Assembly (NCBI GenBank): GCA_963678235.1
Contig: OY782766.1
Span: 2,480,001-2,544,000 of the forward strand
DNA length: 64,000 bases
Direction of reading: 5' to 3'
Origin: JABMQB01 sp963678235
Lineage (GTDB): Bacteria > Bacteroidota > Bacteroidia > Bacteroidales > Prolixibacteraceae
Part shown: positions 43,527 to 52,167 of the stretch, one piece after another
Position numbering within the stretch: position 1 is the first letter of the stretch
How the letters are laid out: every line of letters begins with the position of its first letter
Notes under the pieces: model-generated
The model's input: the letters and a program-made list of their open reading frames with translations, nothing else
Database searches by the model: none
What the model was told of the DNA's origin: nothing
Translations under genes and position numbers: made by a program

Positions 43527-44396
43527 CTAATAGGTTGTGGTCATATTGTCAACAACACAAATCGTATAATCAGCCTTCCCTAAATTATCTTCATTCAATT
43601 CATTGACATTTTTCTGCGAAACGGTTGTTATGGTTAGAATTTTCAATCCGGGCATTGCTTGTTTCAAGTACCAGTTAATGCTTTCAAAGTTATCGGAATG
43701 ATAGGCTCCGTTAAAATGCAAAAACAAGTTGCCATCCTCCCAATTTTTCACAATAAAATGCGCCATTGTAGCATCTTTTATTGCCTGTGCTTTAGGGAAG
43801 TTCGGCGTGATATGTGGACCCATTCCATTACCCATTCCAAGCAGGCTTTTGTAACAACTCAGGGTAGAATCATAAGCCACGGGCAGTGGCGGCAAATACT
43901 TTTTAGCTTCATCACTTAACTCTTCAAGTCCTTCAAAACCATCTGAATTGACAACAGATGCATACCTCCTTGGTATGTTGGTGGCAATAACTTGTAAACC
44001 GCTGTCTTTTGCAAATTCCACCAAAGGTTTATAGTCGTTTTTATAATTTGGCCACAACCTGGCTTCAGCTTCAAACCTGCTGGTTGTGATAACTCCATTT
44101 ATAAATTCATCTATAAGCAACTGATTATCGGTTTCAAACATTTCTGCTCCTAAAATCAGGTTCTCCTTATTAATATCAAACAAATCTTTGCTAAGCTCTA
44201 ATTGAAGCCAATGTGAAATAGGATTGTTATGCAATTCGCCAAACAAAACAACGTCGGCATTTGCCAATTCGTTCAACATCTTTTTATATTTGACGGACTT
44301 CCCTTCGATATCAAACAGGGAATATGCTGGTTTATCTGCCTTAAATCCTGAAAAAACAATAATGGTAAGAACGAATACTATTTGAGCCTTTTTCAT
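43527..44396 (-). CDS. ChaN-family putative haem-binding protein
   Basis: 289 residues from the ATG at 44396, which begins a normal signal peptide (KKAQIVFVLTIIVFSG); an in-frame ATG eight codons upstream is less likely. Family motifs are DVVLFGELHNNPISHWLQLEL, LGAEMFETDNQ, NIPRRYASVV and the C-terminal HFNGAYHSDNFESI, with His residues implicated in haem binding and in the erythromycin-esterase-like fold. ChaN is linked to iron/haem uptake in Campylobacter. No TonB-dependent receptor is adjacent. It is divergent from the molybdenum-cofactor operon. Confidence 0.85.
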   Translation of the reverse strand: MKKAQIVFVLTIIVFSGFKADKPAYSLFDIEGKSVKYKKMLNELANADVVLFGELHNNPISHWLQLELSKDLFDINKENLILGAEMFETDNQLLIDEFINGVITTSRFEAEARLWPNYKNDYKPLVEFAKDSGLQVIATNIPRRYASVVNSDGFEGLEELSDEAKKYLPPLPVAYDSTLSCYKSLLGMGNGMGPHITPNFPKAQAIKDATMAHFIVKNWEDGNLFLHFNGAYHSDNFESINWYLKQAMPGLKILTITTVSQKNVNELNEDNLGKADYTICVVDNMTTTY

Positions 44397-44544
44397 TTCA
44401 ATTTCTATTGGTGTAATCAACTAAACAAAATTTGAACGGATCAGTTTAATGATTGCAAAAGTTCATTCCTTATAAAGAAAGATTACAAATTGCCCGGCAG
44501 CACAAAATATCTTTCATTTAGAGAACTAAATATATAAGTATTTG

Positions 44545-44552
44545 TATATTTG
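44545..44552 (+). promoter_or_regulatory. -7 box of the molybdenum-cofactor operon
   Basis: TATATTTG matches TAnnTTTG and places the transcript start near 44558, about 160 bp before the first ATG, leaving a leader long enough for a riboswitch. It also overlaps the start of a longer in-frame extension of the first gene, which is therefore rejected. Confidence 0.55.
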
Positions 44553-44555
44553 CAT

Positions 44556-44680
44556 ATCCGAGCAGAAATAGCTAAGTACCTGATATATGCTATCCTGCCA
44601 ATGGGTTGGTTGGAAACAGCTTCACCTCCCGATTTCGCCAGTAGGGCGGATGACTTGGAAAGGAGACAAACTGGCAATAC
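44556..44680 (+). ncRNA. Candidate molybdenum-cofactor (Moco) riboswitch aptamer
   Basis: The leader of a Moco-biosynthesis operon is unusually structured and looks conserved rather than coding. Visible elements: ATAGC (44568-44572) pairing with GCTAT (44588-44592); GCCA (44597-44600) that can pair with TGGC (44672-44675) to enclose the core; GGAAACAG; and CACCTCCCGATTTCGCC followed by GTAGGGCGG, which forms a GC-rich hairpin. I recognise the CACCTCCCGATTTCGCC-type core as resembling the Moco RNA motif, known upstream of moa and moe operons. A covariance-model search would settle it. The 3' part runs into a terminator hairpin. Confidence 0.6.
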
Positions 44681-44702
44681 ATGTCCTCTTTCCGCATTTT
44701 TT
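44657..44702 (+). terminator. Terminator-like expression platform before the Moco operon
   Basis: GGAAAGGAGACA (44657-44668) and TGTCCTCTTTCC (44682-44693) form a nearly perfect 12-bp stem, followed by GCA and six T residues. It lies between the leader and the first ATG. The proposed aptamer-closing strand TGGC is in its loop. This is the layout of an attenuating riboswitch; which state ligand favours is not known. Confidence 0.65.
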
Positions 44703-44717
44703 GAAAGGGGATTTTTT

Positions 44718-45257
44718 ATGGGCAAATTTGAAAATATTCTTCTTGTTTCAGGCGGACAACGTAATGTTGGAAAAACAACGTTTATCTGCAATCTTATTTC
44801 TTCGCATAAAGAGAAAAATGTTACTGCCGTAAAAATTACCCCCCATTTTCATGAATCAACTTCGGGTCTTGAAACTATTAAAACTGGCAAAGGTTGGATA
44901 TTGTCAAAGGAAAGCAATCGTGAACAGAAAAAAGACACTTCCCTTTATCTGATTGCCGGAGCAAAAGAAAGTTTTTTCCTTCAATCTGAAAAAGAATCAT
45001 TACCTGAAGCTTTTGAAACCCTTCTCCCCTATTTGCCAAAAAACGATCCGGTTATCATCGAATCGGCAGGATTAATCGAAATCATAAAACCTAGATTATT
45101 TGTTATTATCCTACCCGATGATCGAGCGATAAAAAAAGAAATGGAAAACAAATTACTATTGACCGATCTGATTGTAATTTCTGACGGAAAGAAATATTAT
45201 CCGTCACCTGAAATAATAACATTTCACAATAAATGGATTCTAAGCACACCAAAATGA
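44718..45257 (+). CDS. MobB-like P-loop protein of the Moco operon
   Basis: 179 residues from the ATG at 44718. A P-loop (LLVSGGQRNVGKTTFICNL, about residues 9-27) and the later VTAVKITPHFHE resemble the MobB GTPase involved in molybdopterin-guanine dinucleotide formation; LLPYLPKNDPVIIESAGLIEIIKPRLFVII fits the Walker B/Asp strand. Similarity is by pattern and by its place directly upstream of moeA; it lacks clear further motifs. The frame could be extended by 56 codons upstream, but those overlap the structured leader. It overlaps moeA by 4 bp (ATGA). Confidence 0.72.
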   Translation: MGKFENILLVSGGQRNVGKTTFICNLISSHKEKNVTAVKITPHFHESTSGLETIKTGKGWILSKESNREQKKDTSLYLIAGAKESFFLQSEKESLPEAFETLLPYLPKNDPVIIESAGLIEIIKPRLFVIILPDDRAIKKEMENKLLLTDLIVISDGKKYYPSPEIITFHNKWILSTPK

Positions 45258-46432
45258 TTGATTTAAAAGAAGCGCTAAATATTGCATTGGAAAATACTCT
45301 TTCCTTACAAACGGAAACTATTCCTTTTATGGATTCGCTGGGGAGGGTTCTTGCCGAAGATGTGCATTCAGATGTAAATATGCCCCCATTCAACAAATCG
45401 GCAATGGATGGTTATGCCTGCAAAAAGGAAGATTTGGGAAAGGAATTGGCCTTGCTTGAAATGATTCCGGCAGGAACGGCGCCAACTAAAACTATTGGTA
45501 AAGAACAGTGCTCAAAAATAATGACAGGGGCTGAAGTGCCAAAAGGGGCAGACACCGTTTTTATGGTGGAATATTCAGAAATTAAAGAGAATGGCAAAAT
45601 AATCTTCATCGGGGAAAAAACATCCTCCAATATATGCCTGGAAGGTGAAGATTTGCAGCAAGGTGATTTGGTGCTACCGAAAGGAACCCACATAAAGCCA
45701 CAACATATTGCAATGTTGGCGGCTGTAGGCTGTATGCACCCCAAAGTGTATTTACAGCCCACTGTAGGAATTATCTCAACCGGATCGGAACTGGTTGAAC
45801 CGGGCGAAATGATCACTAAAGCAAAAATCAGGAACAGCAATGGGCACCAAATGGTTGCACAGGCGAAAGAAATGGGGCTTTCGGTAAATTACTATGGAAT
45901 TGTTGCCGATGACCAACAAAAAACCTATGAAGTAATAAAAAATTCAGCGGAAGAAAATACCATCACGCTCATATCGGGAGGTGTTTCGGTGGGTGATTTT
46001 GACTTTGTCCCCGATGCAATTCAGAAAATGGGCTTCAATATTCTTTTTAGCAAAATTGCGGTTAAACCAGGAATGCATACAACTTTTGCGGTGAACGGTA
46101 ACAACAAATACATCATCGGACTGCCCGGAAATCCAGTTTCTTCGTTTATCCAGTTGGAAATATTTGTAAAAGAAATCCTTTATAAATTAATGGGGCTTTC
46201 AAAAATTCCAGTATTGCTTCCGCTTGAAATGAACGAAGGATTTTCAAGAAAGAAAACCAACCGGGAGGAATATATTCCGGTTTTATTGACATCGGACAAT
46301 AAAGTAAAAAGGGTTGAATACCACGGTTCAGCACATATTCATGCCTATCACAAAGCATTTGGGGTAATATCAATTGCGCAGGGGAAACAAACAGTTCAGA
46401 AGGGGGAAATTGTATATGTTAGACCGCTTTAA
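45254..46432 (+). CDS. moeA: Molybdopterin molybdotransferase
   Basis: 392 residues. The start at 45254 shares an ATGA with the stop of the previous gene; a start seven codons upstream is possible. MoeA signatures are PPFNKSAMDGYACK, IMTGAEVPKGADTV, GIISTGSELVEPGE (the MogA-like domain), LISGGVSVGDFDFVPDAI and GLPGNPVSSFIQLE. The enzyme inserts molybdate into adenylylated molybdopterin. It overlaps moaA by 17 bp. Confidence 0.94.
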   Translation: MIDLKEALNIALENTLSLQTETIPFMDSLGRVLAEDVHSDVNMPPFNKSAMDGYACKKEDLGKELALLEMIPAGTAPTKTIGKEQCSKIMTGAEVPKGADTVFMVEYSEIKENGKIIFIGEKTSSNICLEGEDLQQGDLVLPKGTHIKPQHIAMLAAVGCMHPKVYLQPTVGIISTGSELVEPGEMITKAKIRNSNGHQMVAQAKEMGLSVNYYGIVADDQQKTYEVIKNSAEENTITLISGGVSVGDFDFVPDAIQKMGFNILFSKIAVKPGMHTTFAVNGNNKYIIGLPGNPVSSFIQLEIFVKEILYKLMGLSKIPVLLPLEMNEGFSRKKTNREEYIPVLLTSDNKVKRVEYHGSAHIHAYHKAFGVISIAQGKQTVQKGEIVYVRPL

Positions 46433-47213
46433 CAGAAATATCGACTATCTGCGCATTTCGGTGACCGACAAATGCAACCTCAGGTGCACCTATTGTATGC
46501 CCGAAGAAGGGGTAAAATTGTTACCTCATTCTGAAATCTTAAGTTTCGAGGAGATTGAAGAATTTGCAAGGATAGCCATACAAAAAGGAATTACAAAAAT
46601 CCGACTTACCGGCGGTGAACCTTTGGTTCGGAATGGTATTGTTGATCTGGTTAAAAAACTATCAGGTTTGGAAGGTTTAAAAGATTTATCGATGACCACC
46701 AATGGTACCCTGCTTGAAAAATATGCCCATGATTTAGCCAAAGCCGGGCTTAAGCGGATAAACATCAGCCTTGACACAACCAATGCCGATGATTTCTGTG
46801 CCCTTACCCGAAATGGGAATATTGAAGATGTATTTAAAGGTATTGATGCTGCTATTGAAGCCAAATTAACGCCAATAAAAATTAATTGTGTTCTGCTCGG
46901 GCAACCCAACCATGAGACCGAAAAACTTATTGGGTTTTGTAAAAATAAAAATCTGTCATTACGGTTTATTCATCAAATGAACCTGGCTACAGGCGAATTT
47001 TCGGTGGTTGAAGGTGGCGACGGTGGAAACTGCTCCAAATGTAACCGTATACGGCTTTTGGCAAATGGCGATGTTAAACCATGTTTATTTAGTGATTTGG
47101 CATACAATACCCGAAAAGTCGGAGTCGAGAAAACCATCGACCTCGCTATCGGTAACAAACCAAAAGCAGGAACTTTTAACAAATCAAAAACATTTAGTCA
47201 AATTGGAGGATGA
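46416..47213 (+). CDS. moaA: GTP 3',8-cyclase MoaA, shortened form
   Basis: 265 residues from the ATG at 46416, well under the usual 320-340. The radical SAM cysteines C20, C24 and C27 are in VTDKCNLRCTYCMPEEG. The second [4Fe-4S] site is CSKCNRIRLLANGDVKPCLF, including the two conserved arginines of CNRxR, and the protein ends with the conserved Gly-Gly. Missing is most of the stretch between RFIHQM and CSKC: only about 18 residues where MoaA normally has about 60. Frame and ends are intact, so this is an internal deletion or a short lineage variant, not a frameshift. An upstream start (46374) is less likely. Confidence 0.85.
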   Translation: MLDRFNRNIDYLRISVTDKCNLRCTYCMPEEGVKLLPHSEILSFEEIEEFARIAIQKGITKIRLTGGEPLVRNGIVDLVKKLSGLEGLKDLSMTTNGTLLEKYAHDLAKAGLKRINISLDTTNADDFCALTRNGNIEDVFKGIDAAIEAKLTPIKINCVLLGQPNHETEKLIGFCKNKNLSLRFIHQMNLATGEFSVVEGGDGGNCSKCNRIRLLANGDVKPCLFSDLAYNTRKVGVEKTIDLAIGNKPKAGTFNKSKTFSQIGG

Positions 47214-47220
47214 CAATTAT

Positions 47221-47275
47221 GGAAGGGCTGAAAGGCAGAAGGACTGAAGTGCTGAATTACTGAAGGATTGAAGGA
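47221..47275. repeat. Degenerate GAAGGACTGAA-type repeat
   Basis: The spacer between moaA and moaC consists of variations of GGCTGAA, GGACTGAA, GTGCTGAA and GGATTGAA repeating every 8-12 bases. It is low-complexity filler of irregular period; no function is evident. Confidence 0.55.
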
Positions 47276-47333
47276 TAAAGGATAAATTTTAAAAAAGTGA
47301 AACTCACGACTCAAAACTCTTAGCTATAATACC

Positions 47334-47780
47334 ATGAAAAAACTAACACATACGGATGAAAAAGGAAAAGCCCACATGGTAGATGTCGGGGCAAAACCAA
47401 ATCAGGAAAGAACTGCAAAAGCAGTAGGATTTATTAAATTACAGGAATCAACTTTATCATTAATTTCTGAAAATAATATAAAGAAAGGCGATGTATTGAC
47501 CATTGCCGAAATTGCAGGTATTCAAGCGGCAAAACAAACAAGCAACCTCATTCCTCTCTGCCATTCGTTACAACTCACAAGAGTGGATGTTAAATGCAAC
47601 CTGGAAGACGATGGAGTAAAGGTCAATTCGCTTGTTAAGTGCACAGGGAAAACAGGTGTCGAAATGGAAGCCCTGACAGCGGTTAGCGTTTCCCTTCTTA
47701 CCATTTATGACATGTGCAAAGCCGTTGACAAAACCATGAAAATGGGGAATATTAAATTGATAGAAAAAACAAAAAAATAG
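47334..47780 (+). CDS. moaC: Cyclic pyranopterin monophosphate synthase accessory protein
   Basis: 148 residues. The MoaC active-site features are visible: MVDVGAKPNQERTAKAVG, GIQAAKQTSNLIPLCHSLQLTRV with the conserved His, and TGVEMEALTAVSVSLLTIYDMCKAVDK with the Glu-Met-Glu element and the Asp and Lys catalytic residues. It works directly after MoaA to form cPMP. MoaD and MoaE, the next steps, are absent from the window. Confidence 0.96.
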   Translation: MKKLTHTDEKGKAHMVDVGAKPNQERTAKAVGFIKLQESTLSLISENNIKKGDVLTIAEIAGIQAAKQTSNLIPLCHSLQLTRVDVKCNLEDDGVKVNSLVKCTGKTGVEMEALTAVSVSLLTIYDMCKAVDKTMKMGNIKLIEKTKK

Positions 47781-47797
47781 CTTTCATTACAAATTCA

Positions 47798-48730
47798 ATG
47801 AAAATGAGCAGAATTAAAATACTTTCCGTAAATATTTCCGAAAAAAAAGGTGTGATTAAAAAATCTGTACCATCCATCAACCTTTCGGACATTGGTGTGG
47901 TGGGTGATGCACATTCGGGGAGTTGGCACAGGCAAATTAGCCTACTTGCCAAAGAAAGTATCCATAAATTTGAATTGCAGGCTGGAAGGGAAATCAAACA
48001 TGGTGAGTTTGCCGAAAACATTACAAGCGAAGGTTTTGAGCTTTATACCTGTAATCCATTGGATCGATTTAAAAACGACACGATTGAACTTGAAGTAACC
48101 CAGATTGGCAAGAAGTGTCACGGCGATAATTGCGCCATTTTCAGGGAGGTAGGAAATTGTGTTATGCCCAAAGAAGGGATTTTTGCACGCACCATAAAGG
48201 GTGGAAAGCTTCAACCCGGCGATGTGCTTGAGTACCTTCCCAAAACCACAAAAGTTCATATTATTACCCTAAGTGACCGGGCAAGCAACGGGGAATATAA
48301 AGATAAAAGTGGCCCTCATATACAACACCTTACAGCAAAATACTTCGAAGGGAAGAACTATCCTTTGGAATTTGGTTATGACCTTATTCCCGACAGCCCG
48401 AAAGAACTAAAAAATCTCATCAACTCGAAAGTCAACAATGTGGATATAATTTTCACCACAGGGGGAACAGGCATTGGCTCAAAAGACTTTACACCCGACG
48501 TGGTTAAACCTATGCTGGACAAAGAAATCCCGGGAATCATGGAAATGGGCAGGTTGAAATATGGTGCCGAGAAACCAAACGCACTGCTTAGCCGAAGCAT
48601 TGCCGGAACCAAAGAAAAAACCCTAATATACGCCTTACCGGGGAGTGTGAAAGCGGTTTCGGAATACCTTGAAGTGATCCTGCCAACCATCCGGCATTCC
48701 ATATTAATGCTGCATGACCTGGGGCATTAA
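47798..48730 (+). CDS. MOSC domain fused to MogA-type molybdopterin adenylyltransferase
   Basis: 310 residues. Residues about 5-147 form a MOSC domain: GVVGDAHSGSWHRQISLLAKES, GEFAENITSEG and KCHGDNCAIF, containing the conserved Cys that accepts sulfur from sulfurase-type partners. From about residue 152 the sequence is MogA-like: VHIITLSDRASNGEYKDKSGP, TTGGTGIGSKDFTPDVV and ALPGSVKAV, expected to adenylylate molybdopterin before MoeA action. The two domains lie in one open frame with no internal stop. The MogA half explains why no separate mogA is in the operon. Confidence 0.9.
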   Translation: MKMSRIKILSVNISEKKGVIKKSVPSINLSDIGVVGDAHSGSWHRQISLLAKESIHKFELQAGREIKHGEFAENITSEGFELYTCNPLDRFKNDTIELEVTQIGKKCHGDNCAIFREVGNCVMPKEGIFARTIKGGKLQPGDVLEYLPKTTKVHIITLSDRASNGEYKDKSGPHIQHLTAKYFEGKNYPLEFGYDLIPDSPKELKNLINSKVNNVDIIFTTGGTGIGSKDFTPDVVKPMLDKEIPGIMEMGRLKYGAEKPNALLSRSIAGTKEKTLIYALPGSVKAVSEYLEVILPTIRHSILMLHDLGH

Positions 48731-48836
48731 GTGTTTATTTTAATATTACGAAACAAGCTCCTTATTGATAAATGGCAGCCGCGCCAATTAAAATAATTGT
48801 ATATTTAATGCGCATACTAATCTAAAACATTGAACC

Positions 48837-49358
48837 ATGAAAAGAATTCTATTCAGCATTGTTCTGTTATCATCATTTATCCTGTCATTCGCTAACTCAA
48901 AACCATCCCCCAATGAATTTGCAAAGAACGTAATATCCGTTGGAGTGGTTGTTTCCGATTTGGAAGCATCTCTTGATTTTTATACCAAAATTATTGGAAT
49001 GACAAAAGTTGGCGGATTTACCGTACCGGCAGAGAAATCTTCTTATCTCGGCTTAACCGACAAAAAAGAAATTGTGATTACCACCTTAAAACTGGAAGAC
49101 AGTGCTTCTGCCAATGAATGGAAAATAATGACATTTGGAGGAAAAGCAACACATCCGAAACAAAAGTTCATTGATGACGACACAGGCATTCAATATGTTA
49201 CCATCAACGTTGTTTCAATAGCCCCATTTTTAAAACGTTTTCAGGAAAACAATGTAAAAATATTAAGCGCTGAACCATCCGTTTTAGGCAACGACAGGTT
49301 TTTACTTTTAGTACAAGACCCTGATGGGACATTTATTGAACTAATCGGTGGAGAATAA
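48837..49358 (+). CDS. Exported VOC-superfamily (glyoxalase/bleomycin-resistance-like) protein
   Basis: 173 residues with a signal peptide (ILFSIVLLSSFILSFANS). The mature domain shows the VOC pattern: GVVVSDLEASLDFYTKIIGM, TLKLED, YVTINVVSIAPFLKRFQENN and LLLVQDPDGTFIELIG, with metal-binding-type Glu and His positions only partly conserved (no clear His at the first ligand), so it may not be an enzyme. A secreted location is unusual for this fold. The gene stands alone. Confidence 0.78.
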   Translation: MKRILFSIVLLSSFILSFANSKPSPNEFAKNVISVGVVVSDLEASLDFYTKIIGMTKVGGFTVPAEKSSYLGLTDKKEIVITTLKLEDSASANEWKIMTFGGKATHPKQKFIDDDTGIQYVTINVVSIAPFLKRFQENNVKILSAEPSVLGNDRFLLLVQDPDGTFIELIGGE

Positions 49359-49405
49359 TATTTTTTGAACATTTCTAAAAATTAGTCGAAAACGAAAAAC
49401 ATTTT

Positions 49406-49413
49406 TACCTTTG
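49406..49413 (+). promoter_or_regulatory. -7 box of the hemolysin III homolog
   Basis: TACCTTTG matches TAnnTTTG. The transcript would begin near 49420, so translation most likely starts at the ATG at 49435. Confidence 0.5.
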
Positions 49414-49434
49414 TAGCGTTTGGTTAAATATCAA

Positions 49435-50103
49435 ATGAAAAGAAGGATGAAAAAAATAAGAGGGAAGGAAGCTGGTTACAGAACGTTAACCTTAGGCGAA
49501 GAAATATTTAACAGCATCACGCATGGTATTGGTACCCTGCTAAGTATTGCTGCGCTAGTGATTTTGATCGTATTTGCAGCAATCAAGGGTAATGCCTGGC
49601 ACGTGGTTAGCTTTTCAATTTTTGGAAGCACGCTTGTTATGCTGTACTTATCATCGACACTTTACCACAGCTTTACAAAAGAGCGGGTAAAAAATTTGTT
49701 TGCCCGCTTCGACCATGCTGCAATTTTCCTGTTAATTGCTGGAACTTACACACCTTTTGTACTCACCACCCTGAGAGGTCCGCTTGGCTGGGTATTGTTT
49801 GGCATAATTTGGAGCCTGGCAATTACCGGAGTTGTGATTCGTTCCATTTACCTCACAAGGTTTAGAAAACTTATGGTTGGCATCTACCTTATGATGGGAT
49901 GGATGTTTTTAATGGCAGTGGTTCCAATGGTTAAAAACCTTCCGGGAATAAGTGTTGCGTTTTTGTTTATTGGTGGGGCTTGTTATTCCATAGGGGTTAT
50001 TTTTTATGCCTGGAGAAAAATGCCGTATGGGCACGGTATCTGGCATTTATTTGTGCTTGCCGGAAGCATTATGCACTTTTTCTCGGTACTTTATAGTTTG
50101 TAA
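49435..50103 (+). CDS. PAQR-family membrane protein (hemolysin III/YqfA-like)
   Basis: 222 residues from the ATG at 49435. Seven membrane segments are apparent. Family residues: TLGEEIFNSITHGIGTLLS with the conserved Glu and His, LYLSSTLYHSF, FARFDHAAIFLLIAGTYTPFVL and a final HGIWHLFVLAGSIMHFFSV. The conserved His and Asp residues lie near metal-dependent hydrolase positions known in the PAQR fold. Physiological function in bacteria is unsettled (membrane-fluidity or hemolysin roles are proposed). Confidence 0.88.
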   Translation: MKRRMKKIRGKEAGYRTLTLGEEIFNSITHGIGTLLSIAALVILIVFAAIKGNAWHVVSFSIFGSTLVMLYLSSTLYHSFTKERVKNLFARFDHAAIFLLIAGTYTPFVLTTLRGPLGWVLFGIIWSLAITGVVIRSIYLTRFRKLMVGIYLMMGWMFLMAVVPMVKNLPGISVAFLFIGGACYSIGVIFYAWRKMPYGHGIWHLFVLAGSIMHFFSVLYSL

Positions 50104-50132
50104 ACAAACTTTCTATATCCATAATTTATTCA

Positions 50133-50585
50133 ATGCCAAACCTATTCGTTTACGGAACCCTACTTTTCCCCGAATTGGTATCTGCATTAACCCAAAAATC
50201 CTACAAGTCCACATCTGCGCTTTTAAAGAATTATCGGGTCACCGAAATATTTGATGGAGAAAATCCAAGAAGCTATCCGGCATTAATACCAATGCTTGGG
50301 GCTGAGGCAAAAGGCAAATTACTATTTGATGTTGATGAAAAAGCAATCGGGATTTTAGATTTCTATGAGGGTGATGAATATGAAAAAATCAATATCAACT
50401 TATCAGTAGATGGTGCAAATTATCAGGCAATTACTTACGCCTGGATTGGAACTGGCGATGAAGAATTAAAGGGTGATTGGAACCCAAATGAATTTGAAAG
50501 CAACCATTTAAGTTACTATTTAAAGGAAGTTATACCAGAGGTTTTGGAAGAATATCAAATACTTCATCGAAGAAGGAATGACTGA
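50133..50585 (+). CDS. Gamma-glutamylcyclotransferase-like protein
   Basis: 150 residues. The fold signature FVYGTLLFPELV at the N-terminus, YPALIPM and DFYEGDEYEKI (with the conserved Glu after the Tyr) match the gamma-glutamylcyclotransferase/AIG2-like family. The catalytic Glu is probably the one in FYEGDEYE. Substrate is unknown. Convergent with miaB. Confidence 0.85.
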   Translation: MPNLFVYGTLLFPELVSALTQKSYKSTSALLKNYRVTEIFDGENPRSYPALIPMLGAEAKGKLLFDVDEKAIGILDFYEGDEYEKININLSVDGANYQAITYAWIGTGDEELKGDWNPNEFESNHLSYYLKEVIPEVLEEYQILHRRRND

Positions 50586-50637
50586 GAAATCTAAATTTTA
50601 CCATGGGATTTCTCCTTTTTGTTGAAAGGACAAGTGC

Positions 50638-51990
50638 TTAATTTGCCAAGACAGGAACGTTAACCAATTCCCCTTCCATCGAGAAATCGTGTGACGAAGT
50701 AACCTTTACATCCACAAACTGACCAATTAAACTTTGATCTTCCGAAAGGAAACGAACAATTAACTTGCCTTCGGTTAACCCGGTCAAGAACCCTTCTTTG
50801 CGATCAGCTGCACGAACCAGCACCCGGACATTCTTCCCTATCATTTTGGAATTATACACGCGGTTATGCTTTTTTAATTCTTCTGTAAGGATATGCAACC
50901 TGCTTTTCTTTACTTCCTGTGACACATCGTCTGCCCACCTGTGGCTTGTTGCCCCAGGACGTGGCGAATACATGGCAATGTAGGCCATATTGTATTTAAA
51001 CTCTTCCATCACCAGACGGGTATTCTCAAATTGCTCATCGGTTTCACCCGTAAAACCAACAATGATATCTGTAAATAAAGTTGCTTGCGGAGTTAAACGT
51101 CGAATCGTTTTTACAATGCTTCGATATTTTTCCACATGGTGTTTCCGGTTCATTTTTACCAAAACCTTTTCGTCGCCACTTTGAATGGGCAAATGGATTT
51201 GTTTGGCAAGCACCGTATATTGGGCAATCACTTCAATTACCCCATCGGTCATGTCGCGTGGGTGAGGCGAGGTAAAATATACCCAGAATTCCTTTTGCAA
51301 TTTATTGCCAAGCTCTCCTATTTCTTTTAATAATTCAGGAAACGATATTTCTTCGCCCTTTTTGTCCAGGCCATAGGAATTTACATTTTGACCAAGCAGT
51401 GTAATCGATTTAAATCCGGTATTAACCAATCCTTCTATTTCTTGTACTATTTCTTTTGATGGGCGAGATACTTCCCTCCCGCGGGTGTAAGGCACTGCAC
51501 AAAAGGTACAAAATTTATCGCAACCATTCTGAATCGGCACAAATGCTTCAAAATTAGAACCGTACGATGGTTTCACATCCCAGAATGCATTAATATTTGT
51601 GTTATGCGGGTCGATACCAATTTTCAGGTGGGTAGGAGTACTAACTCCATACTGACTTATAAGTTGCGGCAACTTAGGCAAATCTTTCATCTGAAAGGTG
51701 ATGTCGAACAATTTGAGGAACTTTTCGTGGTCGCTGGGCAAAATGCAACCCGAAATAAAAGTTACCAGGTTCTTTTTGTTTTTCCAGGAATTCCACTTAT
51801 GGATTCTTGAATACACCTTATCAATCGCTTTTTGCCTGACCGAACAAGCTAAAATACCAATTAAACCAGCCTTCTCTTCATTATCTGTCCACTCATAACC
51901 AGCATCGTCCAGCACAGCAGTTACCCGCTCACTATCCGACAAATTCATCTGGCACCCCAATGTAATTACATGGTATTTCATATTTCCCAA
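50638..51990 (-). CDS. miaB: tRNA-2-methylthio-N6-dimethylallyladenosine synthase
   Basis: 450 residues. The methylthiotransferase domain carries three cluster cysteines (TLGCQMN, ACSVRQKA, SGCILPSD). The radical SAM cluster is QNGCDKFCTFCAVPYTRGREVSRP, with ITLLGQNVNSYG and DIIVGFTGETDEQF downstream. A C-terminal TRAM domain (VRVLVRAADRKEGFLTGLTEGKL) binds RNA. It modifies the i6A37 made by MiaA, encoded at 21729. A shorter start (51981) is possible. Confidence 0.94.
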   Translation of the reverse strand: MGNMKYHVITLGCQMNLSDSERVTAVLDDAGYEWTDNEEKAGLIGILACSVRQKAIDKVYSRIHKWNSWKNKKNLVTFISGCILPSDHEKFLKLFDITFQMKDLPKLPQLISQYGVSTPTHLKIGIDPHNTNINAFWDVKPSYGSNFEAFVPIQNGCDKFCTFCAVPYTRGREVSRPSKEIVQEIEGLVNTGFKSITLLGQNVNSYGLDKKGEEISFPELLKEIGELGNKLQKEFWVYFTSPHPRDMTDGVIEVIAQYTVLAKQIHLPIQSGDEKVLVKMNRKHHVEKYRSIVKTIRRLTPQATLFTDIIVGFTGETDEQFENTRLVMEEFKYNMAYIAMYSPRPGATSHRWADDVSQEVKKSRLHILTEELKKHNRVYNSKMIGKNVRVLVRAADRKEGFLTGLTEGKLIVRFLSEDQSLIGQFVDVKVTSSHDFSMEGELVNVPVLAN

Positions 51991-52167
51991 ACCTCAATTA
52001 AGAATCAATCTAAATAAAGTGCAAATCTAAGAATATTTTTATTGGAAACAAGTGGCAGCTGTTTACAAGGTATCCATCCTAAATAGGATTCCATCAAATA
52101 ATATTACCCATTACTTTGAACGTTATTATTATTAGCGGGCAATATTTAGTTTCAATAAAAACATTTG

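Noticed and set aside
44550..44717. A 56-codon in-frame extension upstream of the MobB-like gene
   Set aside because: It overlaps the structured leader and the -7 box and lies partly within the terminator hairpin; the extension shows no domain and the ATG at 44718 fits the P-loop protein.
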